13,542 bases of DNA. It comes from CAISIP01 sp046594635 (GTDB lineage: Bacteria; Pseudomonadota; Gammaproteobacteria; Burkholderiales; Burkholderiaceae_C). Location of the stretch: positions 1 through 13,542 of the forward strand of contig JBKJRR010000388.1 of the NCBI GenBank assembly GCA_046594635.1, read 5' to 3'. How positions within the stretch are numbered: position 1 is the first letter of the stretch; each line of letters starts with the position of its first letter. The notes under the pieces were generated by a model. It did no database searches. It worked only from the letters and a program-made list of their open reading frames with translations, and was not told the DNA's origin. Positions 1 to 7,751 of this stretch are shown here, one piece after another. The translations under genes were made by a program, and so were the position numbers.

Positions 1-27
1 GACTGATGGACGCTGGGTCAGGCAATG

Positions 28-53
28 TCGGTTGACGCCGCAGCGTCAACCGA
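28..53. terminator. perfect 11-bp hairpin, possible terminator of the acylase gene
   Basis: Bases 28-38 (TCGGTTGACGC) and 43-53 (GCGTCAACCGA) are exact reverse complements around the 4-base loop CGCA. The hairpin begins about 45 bases beyond the stop codon of the minus-strand acylase gene, which is where a transcription terminator would sit. Neither side is followed by a clear T-run, so it does not meet the usual intrinsic-terminator pattern. It could instead be a bidirectional RNA-stabilising hairpin or an operator for a gene left of the window. The structure is seen directly; its role is inferred. Confidence 0.4.
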
Positions 54-97
54 ACCCGCGATCACCGGCCGGTCATCGATTGTTGGGAATCTGCGCC

Positions 98-2512
98 TCA
101 GGGTCTGGTGCCTGCGCCTGACGGCAAGAGCAACAGCGTGCTCCGGGTGTTCTTCGCGACGTCATCCTCCGCGAGCCACTGCCGCACGTAGTCGCCGGCG
201 ACATAGGCGCGGGACTGGTCGCGGTAGTGCGAGTCAAACACGAAGCCGCTTTGCCCCAGCGGATTGATGCCTACTGCCATCGTGCTGTCAGCGAAGTCGA
301 TCACGCGCCGGGTCGACGGGCCGTAGGTCACCGCCCAGGGTCCGGGTCCGATGCTGGTGCCCAGCGCATTGGGAATTTCGCGCCCGCCGGGCACGCCGAA
401 CGGCCCGATACTGAACAATTTGTCCAGCGGTTGCTGCTGGCCCAGTGGATGGTTGTGCGTCAAGGTATGGGTCTGGCCCCAGGACCAGCGCGCCGGGTCC
501 GCACCGAAGCTGCCACGCAGGTGCGTCATGGTCGCACGCCAGGCCCTGCGCAGTGTGACATCACGGGTCTCGACGATGTCGCTGGTGCCCTTGTCGTCCC
601 ACCATGGCGACGCGGCGTCGGCCGCCAACAAAGGCAGGGCGAAGTCGAGCGCCTGGGTGCCGAGCAGATTCTTGAACTGCGCTGCGCCCAGTTCATCTTC
701 CATTGCCGCTTGCGCCATCGCGTAGAGCAGTTGGCTGAACACCGTGGGTTCGATCCTGTCGCGCGTGTAGCTGCCATCCCACACCATGAGCTGTTCGACC
801 AGTTTGCGTTCCACCGGGTCAGATGCCATGTCGCGCAAGAGCGGCAACAACGGCGTCAGCACCCGCCGGCTGTACCCGGTGCGCACGTCCCGCTGCATGG
901 CCATGCTTTGCGCCACATCGCTCTTGCGGCCCTCGTCCTGGATCAGGTCGAACAGGCGCTGCGCCCGGTCGAGGGGATGGTAGTACCCCGGCACGGCGGC
1001 ACTACGGACCGGGTCCGGCTGGTGGTTGGCCGAGACCACAAAACCACGCGCAGGATTCTCCTCCTGCGGGTTGTCGGCGAACGCACGAAAACCCCGCTTT
1101 TCGGCTTCGGGTTTCGTGCCGTCGAGCATGAAAATCGGGTTCACGCCAACAGGCCGGATCGGCAGTTTGGCAGCGGCCCACCAGCCGATGTCCCCGCTGG
1201 CGTTGGCCCACACCACGTTCAAACCGGGTGCGTCGATCTTGCTCGCAGCCTGGCGCGCCTTGTCCAGTGTGTCGGCGCGATTGAGTTCGTAGAACGCATC
1301 GAAGAGCGGAATTTCCGTTTCAAGGAAGGCCCACCACATCGCCACTGGCGTATTGCCATAGTTGGCTGGATAGGCATCGGTGATGATCGGGCCGTGCGGC
1401 GAGCGCCGCAAAAGCAAGGTGACCGGCGTGGCGCCCTTGACCGCGATGGTTTCACTGCGTTGTTGCAGATCGACCCAGTGGCCTTGATTCCAGACCTGTT
1501 TTGCATTGTCCGGATTCGGTTTCTCGACCACCATGTCGATGTCGTCGTTCTGGAACATTGTCATGCTCCAGCCAAAGCGTCGGTTGTGCCCGAGCAGTGC
1601 CAGCGGAACGAGCACCTGGAAGTGACCATAGAGTTCCATGTCCGGAGTTTTCAGGTGGGCCTCGTACCAGACCGCCGGCGCGGAGAAGCCGATATGCGGG
1701 TCGCCCGCGAGCAGCGGTTTGCCGCTCACGGTGCGGCTGCCGGCTATCGCCCAGGCGTTGCTGCCCTGCAGCAGAGGCATGGCACTGATATCGCGGCTGA
1801 CCTGTGCGATGCGGCTCAGGCCGGCCCAGTCGGCGCTCGACAATGTGTGACTCAGATGGTTGCTGGCCAGGCCAGTGGGTTGCGAGCCCAGGTCGAACAC
1901 CGTGAGATAACTTGCGCCGAGCTGGTCGCGGATCGCCGTCATCACCGGTTCGGTACGGAATGCCGAGGCGAAACTGTAGGCCAGGTAGCCAGTGACGGAC
2001 CAGGAGTCCGCCGGTGTGAACGGTCGCTTGGGAATGCCCAGGATGTCGAATTCGACGGGTGCCGGATGGCGCGCCTGGTACTGGTTGACGCCGTCCAGAT
2101 AGGCTTCGATCGCACGGTATGCGGGAGTTGTCCTGTCAATTCTGGCCGCGACCGCATCGGCATGCGCGCGAATACCGAGCGTGCGGAACAACCGATCGAC
2201 ATCAAGCAGTTTGGGGCCGAGCACCTCGGCGAGTTCACCGCGCGCGAGCCGACGCGCCATTTCCATCTGGAACAGCCTGTCCTGGGCATGTACATAACCG
2301 AGCGTGCGGTACAGGTCTGCCTCGTTGCCGGCCTCGATATGTGGTACGCCACGCTCGTCAAAGCGCACACTGACCGGCAATTGCAGACCGGTCAATGTCA
2401 CCTGACCACTGCGTTGTGGTTGTTTGCCGTGCACGTACCAAGCCAGGGTGGCCGCGGCCAGCAGTCCAATAAGCAGCAGGCCCATGAGGGTTCGTGCGAC
2501 AAGCTTCTTCAT
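98..2512 (-). CDS. penicillin acylase family Ntn-hydrolase, probably exported or membrane-anchored
   Basis: This 804-residue protein belongs to the penicillin amidase family (peptidase family S45). These enzymes hydrolyse amide bonds in acylated amines such as beta-lactams or acyl-homoserine lactones, after autocatalytic cleavage into alpha and beta chains. Residues 2-7 are basic (KKLVAR) and residues 8-26 form a hydrophobic stretch, so the protein is probably exported or anchored at the periplasmic face. The processing site LLQG/SNAWA puts the N-terminal nucleophile at Ser251, making a beta chain of about 554 residues. DPH (271-273) follows in the usual position, Asn432 in LNVVWANASG is the likely oxyanion-hole residue, and the family signature GQSG lies at 753-756. 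GGAG-type pairing (GGAG, about 10 bases upstream) supports ATG at 2512. The gene stands alone, divergent from the ATPase gene. No truncation or missing catalytic residue is visible. The family call is firm; the substrate is unknown. Confidence 0.93.
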   Translation of the reverse strand: MKKLVARTLMGLLLIGLLAAATLAWYVHGKQPQRSGQVTLTGLQLPVSVRFDERGVPHIEAGNEADLYRTLGYVHAQDRLFQMEMARRLARGELAEVLGPKLLDVDRLFRTLGIRAHADAVAARIDRTTPAYRAIEAYLDGVNQYQARHPAPVEFDILGIPKRPFTPADSWSVTGYLAYSFASAFRTEPVMTAIRDQLGASYLTVFDLGSQPTGLASNHLSHTLSSADWAGLSRIAQVSRDISAMPLLQGSNAWAIAGSRTVSGKPLLAGDPHIGFSAPAVWYEAHLKTPDMELYGHFQVLVPLALLGHNRRFGWSMTMFQNDDIDMVVEKPNPDNAKQVWNQGHWVDLQQRSETIAVKGATPVTLLLRRSPHGPIITDAYPANYGNTPVAMWWAFLETEIPLFDAFYELNRADTLDKARQAASKIDAPGLNVVWANASGDIGWWAAAKLPIRPVGVNPIFMLDGTKPEAEKRGFRAFADNPQEENPARGFVVSANHQPDPVRSAAVPGYYHPLDRAQRLFDLIQDEGRKSDVAQSMAMQRDVRTGYSRRVLTPLLPLLRDMASDPVERKLVEQLMVWDGSYTRDRIEPTVFSQLLYAMAQAAMEDELGAAQFKNLLGTQALDFALPLLAADAASPWWDDKGTSDIVETRDVTLRRAWRATMTHLRGSFGADPARWSWGQTHTLTHNHPLGQQQPLDKLFSIGPFGVPGGREIPNALGTSIGPGPWAVTYGPSTRRVIDFADSTMAVGINPLGQSGFVFDSHYRDQSRAYVAGDYVRQWLAEDDVAKNTRSTLLLLPSGAGTRP

Positions 2513-2556
2513 GGGTGGATGTCTCCAGATGGCGCCAGGTCGGTATCGTTCGGCTG

Positions 2557-2586
2557 ATCATAGCGGGCGTGTGCAGGCAATCTGCA
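2557..2586 (-). promoter_or_regulatory. candidate sigma-70 promoter for the acylase gene
   Basis: On the minus strand, TATGAT (2562-2557) matches the -10 consensus at five of six positions. An 18-base spacer separates it from TGCAGA (2586-2581), a weak -35. Transcription would start near 2550, giving a leader of about 38 bases before ATG at 2512. The -35 half overlaps a 6-bp inverted repeat, GTGCAG (2571-2576) and CTGCAC (2582-2587). The -35 match is poor, so this is a guess from position and the -10 alone. Confidence 0.25.
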
Positions 2587-2610
2587 CCTGGCCAAACGAC
2601 GGCGCGCCGC

Positions 2611-2635
2611 GCAGTGCCGAACACAGAGGCACTGC
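2611..2635. promoter_or_regulatory. 8-bp inverted repeat in the leader of the RavA-like gene
   Basis: GCAGTGCC (2611-2618) and GGCACTGC (2628-2635) are exact reverse complements separated by 9 bases. The repeat ends 32 bases before the chosen ATG at 2668 of the ATPase gene. Such a repeat could be an operator for a dimeric regulator or a small hairpin in the mRNA leader. It may also be chance in GC-rich DNA. No plus-strand promoter around it is convincing. Confidence 0.25.
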
Positions 2636-2667
2636 CATGGCGTGCGGGAATGGTCGCAAAATGGGGC

Positions 2668-4032
2668 ATGGACACCCAACTGCTGCGCGATACGCTGGAG
2701 GATCTGGACCGCAACCTGCTCGAACGCGATGTGCCCGTGCGCCTGCTGCTGCTGGCGGCGTTGGCTGGTGAGCATGTGCTGCTGATCGGCCCACCGGGCA
2801 CAGCCAAGAGCGCGCTGGCTCGTCGACTGCACGCGGCCTTTGCTGACGCACCGTACTTCGAGCGTCTGCTCACGCGGTTCTCGGTGCCCGAGGAGTTGTT
2901 TGGCCCGCTGTCGCTCAAGGCGCTGGAGTTGGACCGTTACGAGCGGCTGACCGACGGCTTCCTGCCAACGGCGCAGGTGGCTTTTCTCGATGAGGTTTTC
3001 AAGGCCAACTCGGCCATCCTCAACGCCTTGCTCACGCTGCTCAACGAGCGCGAATTCGACAATGGGTCGGGACGCATCAAGGTGCCCTTGGTGAGTGTCA
3101 TCGGCGCGACCAACGAGATCCCGGACGACGAATCGCTGCAGGCTTTCCACGATCGTTTCCTGTTGCGTGTGCCGGTGCACCCGATTGCTGATGACAGTTT
3201 CGCCGCGCTACTCGCATTGCCGGCGGTGTCGGCCGTCACGCGGCCGCGGCTGCAGGCCGGGGATCTCGCGCCGCTGCGCGAGCGCGCGCATCAGGTGGGG
3301 TTGCCGGCTGCCATCGCCGAGTATCTGGTCCAGGCGCGGCGCTGGTGCGCGCAACATGCAGTAACGGTGTCCGATCGGCGCTGGCGCAAGCTGGTGGGAC
3401 TGCTGCAGGTGCAAGCGGCCAGTCGAGGTGCGGCGCAAGTGGGTCAGTGGGATTTGTGGCTGTTGCCGTTTGCGCTGGGTGGCCGGCCCGACCAGGTAGC
3501 GGCGCTGATGGTGTGGTGCGACGAGACCATCGGCCAGGCCCGTCCTCTGGATCTTCAGTGGCTGCTGCGTGCTGTCAAGGCGTTCGAAAAACAGCTCGAG
3601 ATCGAGACCATGGCGCAGGCGGACAGCGAGAGCGACGGTGCAGGCAAACTGGCGCTGGCCCGTGCCATCAGCGGCCATGTTGTTGAGCGTGACCACGCGA
3701 TGTTGCGCATTGTCTCGGATCGTGCTCGGCGACATTACAGCCAGGGACATGTCAATGCCCGTATGGAACAGGTCGCGCAAGTGTGTGCGCGTGCCGACAT
3801 CGCACTGCAGACGGCGCGCGATGCTGCGCACGTGGCGCTTGTTGACGCGCGGGACCATCTGTGGTTACCACCCAGTGTGCTGGTGCGCAATCAAGCGGTG
3901 CACGATGGAAACGTGTCAGCCGCGATGGCACTGAAGGCCGACGCCGAACGCTTGGCAAAGGGGTTCGCGGAACTTCCAGTCGATGCACAAATGCAGGATC
4001 AGGTACCCGAACCGATGGTGATCAATCCATGA
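2668..4032 (+). CDS. RavA-like MoxR-family AAA+ ATPase
   Basis: Starting at ATG 2668, the protein has 454 residues. Its first 170 or so are a MoxR/RavA-type AAA+ core: Walker A GPPGTAKS (41-48), the RFSVPEELFGPLS segment, Walker B FLDEV (106-110), sensor-1 GATNE (Asn149), a candidate arginine finger in DRF (Arg163), and VSDRRWRK (234-241) in the sensor-2 region. The core follows E. coli RavA closely (LYERxxxxRLxLLAAL, PEExFGPLS, ILNxLLTxxNER). MoxR ATPases work with VWA-domain partners as chaperones that mature or remodel protein complexes, and such a partner is encoded next, overlapping by four bases. The C-terminal 150 residues look helical and charged and do not resemble the LARA domain of E. 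coli RavA. The start is uncertain: ATG at 2650 is in frame and neither site has a clear ribosome-binding site, but the region before 2650 looks non-coding. Confidence 0.9.
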   Translation: MDTQLLRDTLEDLDRNLLERDVPVRLLLLAALAGEHVLLIGPPGTAKSALARRLHAAFADAPYFERLLTRFSVPEELFGPLSLKALELDRYERLTDGFLPTAQVAFLDEVFKANSAILNALLTLLNEREFDNGSGRIKVPLVSVIGATNEIPDDESLQAFHDRFLLRVPVHPIADDSFAALLALPAVSAVTRPRLQAGDLAPLRERAHQVGLPAAIAEYLVQARRWCAQHAVTVSDRRWRKLVGLLQVQAASRGAAQVGQWDLWLLPFALGGRPDQVAALMVWCDETIGQARPLDLQWLLRAVKAFEKQLEIETMAQADSESDGAGKLALARAISGHVVERDHAMLRIVSDRARRHYSQGHVNARMEQVAQVCARADIALQTARDAAHVALVDARDHLWLPPSVLVRNQAVHDGNVSAAMALKADAERLAKGFAELPVDAQMQDQVPEPMVINP

Positions 4033-5510
4033 CCGCCGCGGTCAATGCGCCATATCATTTTCTGGCCGACCTGGCGCCTGACTTGTGGCAATCGGCGCTG
4101 GTATGCAGCAGCGGCACAAGCCTTCGTCGTCTGCCCGATCTGGCGTTGTGGGATGTATCGCTGCAGGCCGGCCATCTGCCCGAGCTGTCATGTGATTGGG
4201 GCGATGCAGACGCCTGTCTGGCCTTGCGCGCCGAGATCGAGTCCCTTGACCTGGCCGCCCTGACCCGTGACAGCGCCGCCATGGCGCACCAGGTCTTGCG
4301 CGTCATGTTGTGGCATCTCGACCGGCTGATCGACCGACCGGCAGCGCAGTCCCGCGCCGAGGCGATTGTCGCGATGGTGCGGGACTTTCGGGACGAATGG
4401 TCGATCCAGCGCGCCGACTGGGAGCAGGTGCGGGCCTTGTTTCGCAGCCTGGGCGATCTGGCGCACATGCGCTGGGACACCTTGCAAGGTCATCTGCAAA
4501 GTCGAGGCTGGAGCGAGGCCCGGCGCATGGGTGACCTTCTCGACAGGCTGACCGACCTGGGTCGGTTCATCGACGGCGTAGGCCGCGCGCAGCGCGGGCA
4601 GACGTTGCCCCCGGCAACCGAGATGTCACCTCAGACTGCGGTGGACCGCGTGCTGGCGGCGGTGTCCATCGTCACCCACCTGGTGGACCAGCCCAGCGAG
4701 GTGCGCGGTGTCAAGCGTTCCGGCCAGTTGTCTCGCATGTTGGCCAGCGAGGCGGCCATGGTGGGTCATCCGTTGTTCCAGCGCCTGTGGCGCGCGCGTT
4801 TTGCCGAGCAGCAGTTGCTCACCTATGAAGACACTGCGGTCATCACGCAGACGCAGTTGCGACCCGATGCCACGTGTAAATTGCCCACGTCGACCAAGCG
4901 GGCGCCACGGGGCCACGGACCGATGCTGGTCTGTCTGGACACATCGGGATCGATGCGTGGGGCGCCGGAAAACGTGGCCAAGGCCTGCGTGTTGCAGGCC
5001 TTGCGCGCGGCCCATGCGGCGGATCGGCCTTGCCGGCTGCTGGCCTTTGGCAGTGCGGGCGAGTTGCTGGAGCAGGAGTTGTCGGTGTCTCCGCAGGGGC
5101 TGGAGAACCTGCTCACGCTGATGGACCAGAGCTTCGACGGCGGCACGGACGTACAGACGCCGCTCGAGCGTGCGGTCCATCAGGTACAGCAGGTGCAATT
5201 CGCGTTGGCCGACATCCTGATCGTCAGTGACGGTGAGTTCGGTGTCACGCCTGACACGCTGCAGATGCTGCGCCGCAGCAAGAAGCAGTTGGGCTTGCGC
5301 GTGCACGGGATTCTGATAGGCGACCGCGAGACCATCGGTCTGCTGGAGGTCTGTGACCAGTTGCATTGGGTGCGCGACTGGCGGCGTTATGCCTCGGCGT
5401 CCGGCGATGCCTATGCCGATGGCTTCTCGCCGGTGCACAGCCGCAGTCTCACGGCGATGTATTTTCCGAATGCGATGCGGCGCGATCCAGCGCCGGACGA
5501 CACGGGTTGA
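4029..5510 (+). CDS. ViaA-like VWA-domain protein, partner of the AAA+ ATPase
   Basis: The 493-residue protein has a helical N-terminal region and a C-terminal von Willebrand factor A domain, the architecture and size of E. coli ViaA (483 residues). The metal-ion-dependent adhesion site is complete: DTSGSM (304-309), the GGTD threonine (Thr373), and SDGEF with Asp401. PMLVCLDTSGSM and QSFDGGTDV correspond to IIVCVDTSGSM and QQFRGGTDL in ViaA. ViaA binds RavA and stimulates its ATPase activity; the same role is inferred here. The start ATG overlaps the stop of the ATPase gene (ATGA at 4029-4032) and is preceded by GGTGAT (4017-4022), a good match to the 16S rRNA tail at suitable spacing. The two genes are therefore almost certainly co-translated. 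No signal peptide or membrane segment is seen, so it is probably cytoplasmic. Whether it attaches to the membrane is unknown. Confidence 0.9.
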   Translation: MTAAVNAPYHFLADLAPDLWQSALVCSSGTSLRRLPDLALWDVSLQAGHLPELSCDWGDADACLALRAEIESLDLAALTRDSAAMAHQVLRVMLWHLDRLIDRPAAQSRAEAIVAMVRDFRDEWSIQRADWEQVRALFRSLGDLAHMRWDTLQGHLQSRGWSEARRMGDLLDRLTDLGRFIDGVGRAQRGQTLPPATEMSPQTAVDRVLAAVSIVTHLVDQPSEVRGVKRSGQLSRMLASEAAMVGHPLFQRLWRARFAEQQLLTYEDTAVITQTQLRPDATCKLPTSTKRAPRGHGPMLVCLDTSGSMRGAPENVAKACVLQALRAAHAADRPCRLLAFGSAGELLEQELSVSPQGLENLLTLMDQSFDGGTDVQTPLERAVHQVQQVQFALADILIVSDGEFGVTPDTLQMLRRSKKQLGLRVHGILIGDRETIGLLEVCDQLHWVRDWRRYASASGDAYADGFSPVHSRSLTAMYFPNAMRRDPAPDDTG

Positions 5511-5522
5511 GTTGTGATCGGG

Positions 5523-7664
5523 TCAGCGCGGGGTCGCTGCGCTTGCTGCCGCAGCCAGCTGCGCCTTGATTGCGAACTCCGCGCGCAATGCCTTGAGTTT
5601 CGCGCGCGGGTCTTCACGGACCGTGTTCGCCTCCAACGCCATCTCGGCGATGAATCGGCTCGGCTGCGCTGCGATCATCTCGCGGCCTTTCTTGCGTCGG
5701 CGCGTCCAGCTCACGGCAAGGCTGCGCTGGGCACGGGTGATACCGACATACATCAGGCGGCGCTCTTCCTGCAAGCGCTCGGTCAGGCTCTCGCTCATGG
5801 GCCCATCGGCCCGTCCGCTGGGGTTGTCTTCGTCGCCGAGCTTGAATGGCAGCAGGCCTTCGGTCACGCCCACCAGCATCACGTGGGGCCACTCCAGGCC
5901 CTTGGCTGCGTGCAAGGTCGACAGCGTCACCACGTTCTGGTCAGTGTCACGCTCGCTGATGGTGGACAACAACGAGATCGTCTGCGCCACTTCGAGCAGG
6001 TTCTTGACCTCGTTGGTCGAGGTCACGCCGGCACTGTCGTCGATCTGACCGCCGCAACGCGCGGCCATCCAGTCGCAGAACTCCAGCACGTTGGTCCAGC
6101 GCGCCGCCGCGAGCTTCTCGCTGTCTTCGCCGTCATACAGGTGTTTTTCGTAACCGATCTCGGTTAGCCAGTCGGTCAGGAAGCTGCGCGCCGCCTCAAA
6201 GCCCCGCGTCTGGCGCGCCCGGTATTCAAGGTCGTTCACATAACGGCCGAACTCGTGCAGGCTGCCGACGGCGCGTGCCGGCAACAGGCTGCCCAGGCTG
6301 GAGCTGAACAAGGCCGCAAACAGGCTGAGCTTGTATCTGGATGCGAACTCGCCGAGTTGCGCCAGCGTCTGGTGGCCGATGCCGCGCTTGGGCGTGGTCA
6401 CGGCGCGCAGAAACGCCGGGTCATCGTTGTTGTTGACCCATAACCGGAACCATGAGCACAGGTCCTTGATCTCGGAGCGGTCGAAAAAACTCTGGCCACC
6501 GGAGACCTTGTACGGAATCTGGGCCTTGCGCAAGGCCTGTTCGAACACGCGGGCCTGGTAGTTGGCACGGTACAGCACTGCGAAATCGCGCAACTCCAGG
6601 GTCAACGGATGCCCGGTGCTGGTGGTTGTGGTGCCGGCGCGCAGGCTCTGGATGCGCGCCACGGCCCGTTCGGCTTCGTGTTCCTCATGGTCGGCGGCGA
6701 CAACCCGCACCGGCTCACCCTCGCCCAGGTCACTCCACAGGTTCTTCGGGAACAGCTTGGGGTTGGGGCCGATCACGTTGTTGGCCGCACGCAGGATGGC
6801 CGATGTCGAGCGGTAGTTCTGCTCGAGCTTGATCACCTTGAGCGCTGGAAAATCAATCGGCAGCTGGCGCAGATTGTCCAGCGTGGCACCGCGCCAGCCG
6901 TAGATCGACTGGTCGTCGTCGCCCACCGCGGTGAATCGTGCATCTTTGCGCTCCGGTCCACCCACGAGGAGCTTGAGTACGGTGTATTGGGTTGCATTGG
7001 TGTCCTGGTACTCGTCGACCAGCACATGGCCCAGCGCCGTCTGCCATTTCAGGCGCACCTCGGTGTGCTCCTGCAACAGCTTGAGTGGCAGGCCGATCAG
7101 GTCGTCGAAGTCCACGCTTTGATAGGCGGCGAGCCGCTCTTCGTAGCGCGCCATGATGCGGGCCGTGATGCGTTCGTTGTCATCCGCCGCCTGGGCTTCG
7201 GCCATTGCCGCGTTCAGCCCCATATTCTTCCAGCGGCTTATCGCCCATTGCCACTGCCGCGCGGTCGCGGTGTCGGTGCTGCCACCGCAGTCCTTCAGAA
7301 TGCCGGTGACATCGTCGCTGTCCAGGATAGAGAACTGGGGCTTGAGACCCAGTGCCTGCCCGTCCTGGCGCATCATGCGCACGCCCAGCGCGTGAAAGGT
7401 GCAGATCACCAGTTCGCGGGCGGCGCCACCCACCAGCGATTTGGCGCGCTCGCGCATCTCGGTGGCCGCCTTGTTGGTGAAGGTGATGGCGGCGATTCGC
7501 TTGGGTGCCATGCCGGTCTGTATCAGCCGCGCGATCTTGTGCGTGATGACACGTGTCTTGCCGGAGCCCGCCCCGGCCAGCACAAGGCACGGCCCATGCA
7601 GGTAGTTGACAGCTTCTTGCTGGGCGATATTGAGACCGGAGGTGGCAGAGGAGGAAGCAGACAT
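5523..7664 (-). CDS. rep: ATP-dependent DNA helicase Rep (UvrD/Rep superfamily 1)
   Basis: The 713-residue protein is a 3'-5' superfamily 1A helicase that clears proteins from DNA ahead of the replication fork and helps restart. All motifs are present: AGAGSGKT (30-37), TFTNKAA (61-67), VLVDEYQDT (214-222), GDDDQSIYGWRG (248-259), LEQNYRS (280-286), TLHAAKGLEW (583-592) and EERRLMYVGITRA (633-645). Wording such as LKVIKLEQNYRS, PYKVSGGQSFFDRSEIKDL and AFLRAVTTPKRGIG follows E. coli Rep (673 residues) more closely than UvrD. The start is placed at MSASSS. An upstream in-frame ATG at 7709 would add 15 residues unlike any Rep N-terminus and overlaps a -10-like box. No obvious ribosome-binding site is visible. 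The C-terminus ends in KLKALRAEFAIKAQ plus an alanine-rich tail. Its stop lies 12 bases from that of the ViaA-like gene, tail to tail. PcrA/UvrD is the alternative but less likely. Confidence 0.92.
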   Translation of the reverse strand: MSASSSATSGLNIAQQEAVNYLHGPCLVLAGAGSGKTRVITHKIARLIQTGMAPKRIAAITFTNKAATEMRERAKSLVGGAARELVICTFHALGVRMMRQDGQALGLKPQFSILDSDDVTGILKDCGGSTDTATARQWQWAISRWKNMGLNAAMAEAQAADDNERITARIMARYEERLAAYQSVDFDDLIGLPLKLLQEHTEVRLKWQTALGHVLVDEYQDTNATQYTVLKLLVGGPERKDARFTAVGDDDQSIYGWRGATLDNLRQLPIDFPALKVIKLEQNYRSTSAILRAANNVIGPNPKLFPKNLWSDLGEGEPVRVVAADHEEHEAERAVARIQSLRAGTTTTSTGHPLTLELRDFAVLYRANYQARVFEQALRKAQIPYKVSGGQSFFDRSEIKDLCSWFRLWVNNNDDPAFLRAVTTPKRGIGHQTLAQLGEFASRYKLSLFAALFSSSLGSLLPARAVGSLHEFGRYVNDLEYRARQTRGFEAARSFLTDWLTEIGYEKHLYDGEDSEKLAAARWTNVLEFCDWMAARCGGQIDDSAGVTSTNEVKNLLEVAQTISLLSTISERDTDQNVVTLSTLHAAKGLEWPHVMLVGVTEGLLPFKLGDEDNPSGRADGPMSESLTERLQEERRLMYVGITRAQRSLAVSWTRRRKKGREMIAAQPSRFIAEMALEANTVREDPRAKLKALRAEFAIKAQLAAAASAATPR

Positions 7665-7704
7665 GCAGGGCAGGCAGACGAATCGAAATGCAGGGGAGCA
7701 ACCG

Positions 7705-7710
7705 ATCATA
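7705..7710 (-). promoter_or_regulatory. candidate -10 box of the rep promoter
   Basis: TATGAT reads on the minus strand at 7710-7705, about 40 bases before the rep ATG at 7664, inside the 87-base divergent region shared with the permease gene. It matches five of six -10 positions, but no good -35 is seen 16-18 bases upstream. The same core (GATCATA on the plus strand) occurs at the candidate acylase promoter. Low confidence as a promoter. Confidence 0.25.
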
Positions 7711-7751
7711 CCGACGCCTTACGGGGGGTGCTGCTGGGCGACAATCGCGCG

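Noticed and set aside
227..2557. 776-codon open frame on the plus strand opposite the acylase gene
   Set aside because: Long antisense frames are expected opposite GC-rich genes. The translation is rich in Arg, His and Gln with no recognisable domain, while the minus strand encodes a complete hydrolase.
2494..2667. Longer start of the RavA-like ATPase at ATG 2494
   Set aside because: It would overlap the divergent acylase start and add 58 residues of non-family sequence covering the intergenic region. ATG 2650 remains possible.
5524..5543. Short hairpin CAGCG...CGCTG at the end of rep
   Set aside because: A 5-bp stem in coding GC-rich DNA without a T-run is too weak to call a terminator.
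7662..7709. Longer rep start at ATG 7709
   Set aside because: The extra 15 residues (MIGCSPAFRF and following) are unlike Rep N-termini, and this ATG lies within the TATGAT box.
6609..7751. Upstream extension of the AEC permease frame across rep
   Set aside because: The added 381 residues lie antisense to the conserved helicase. The permease begins naturally at GTG 7752 with a membrane segment.
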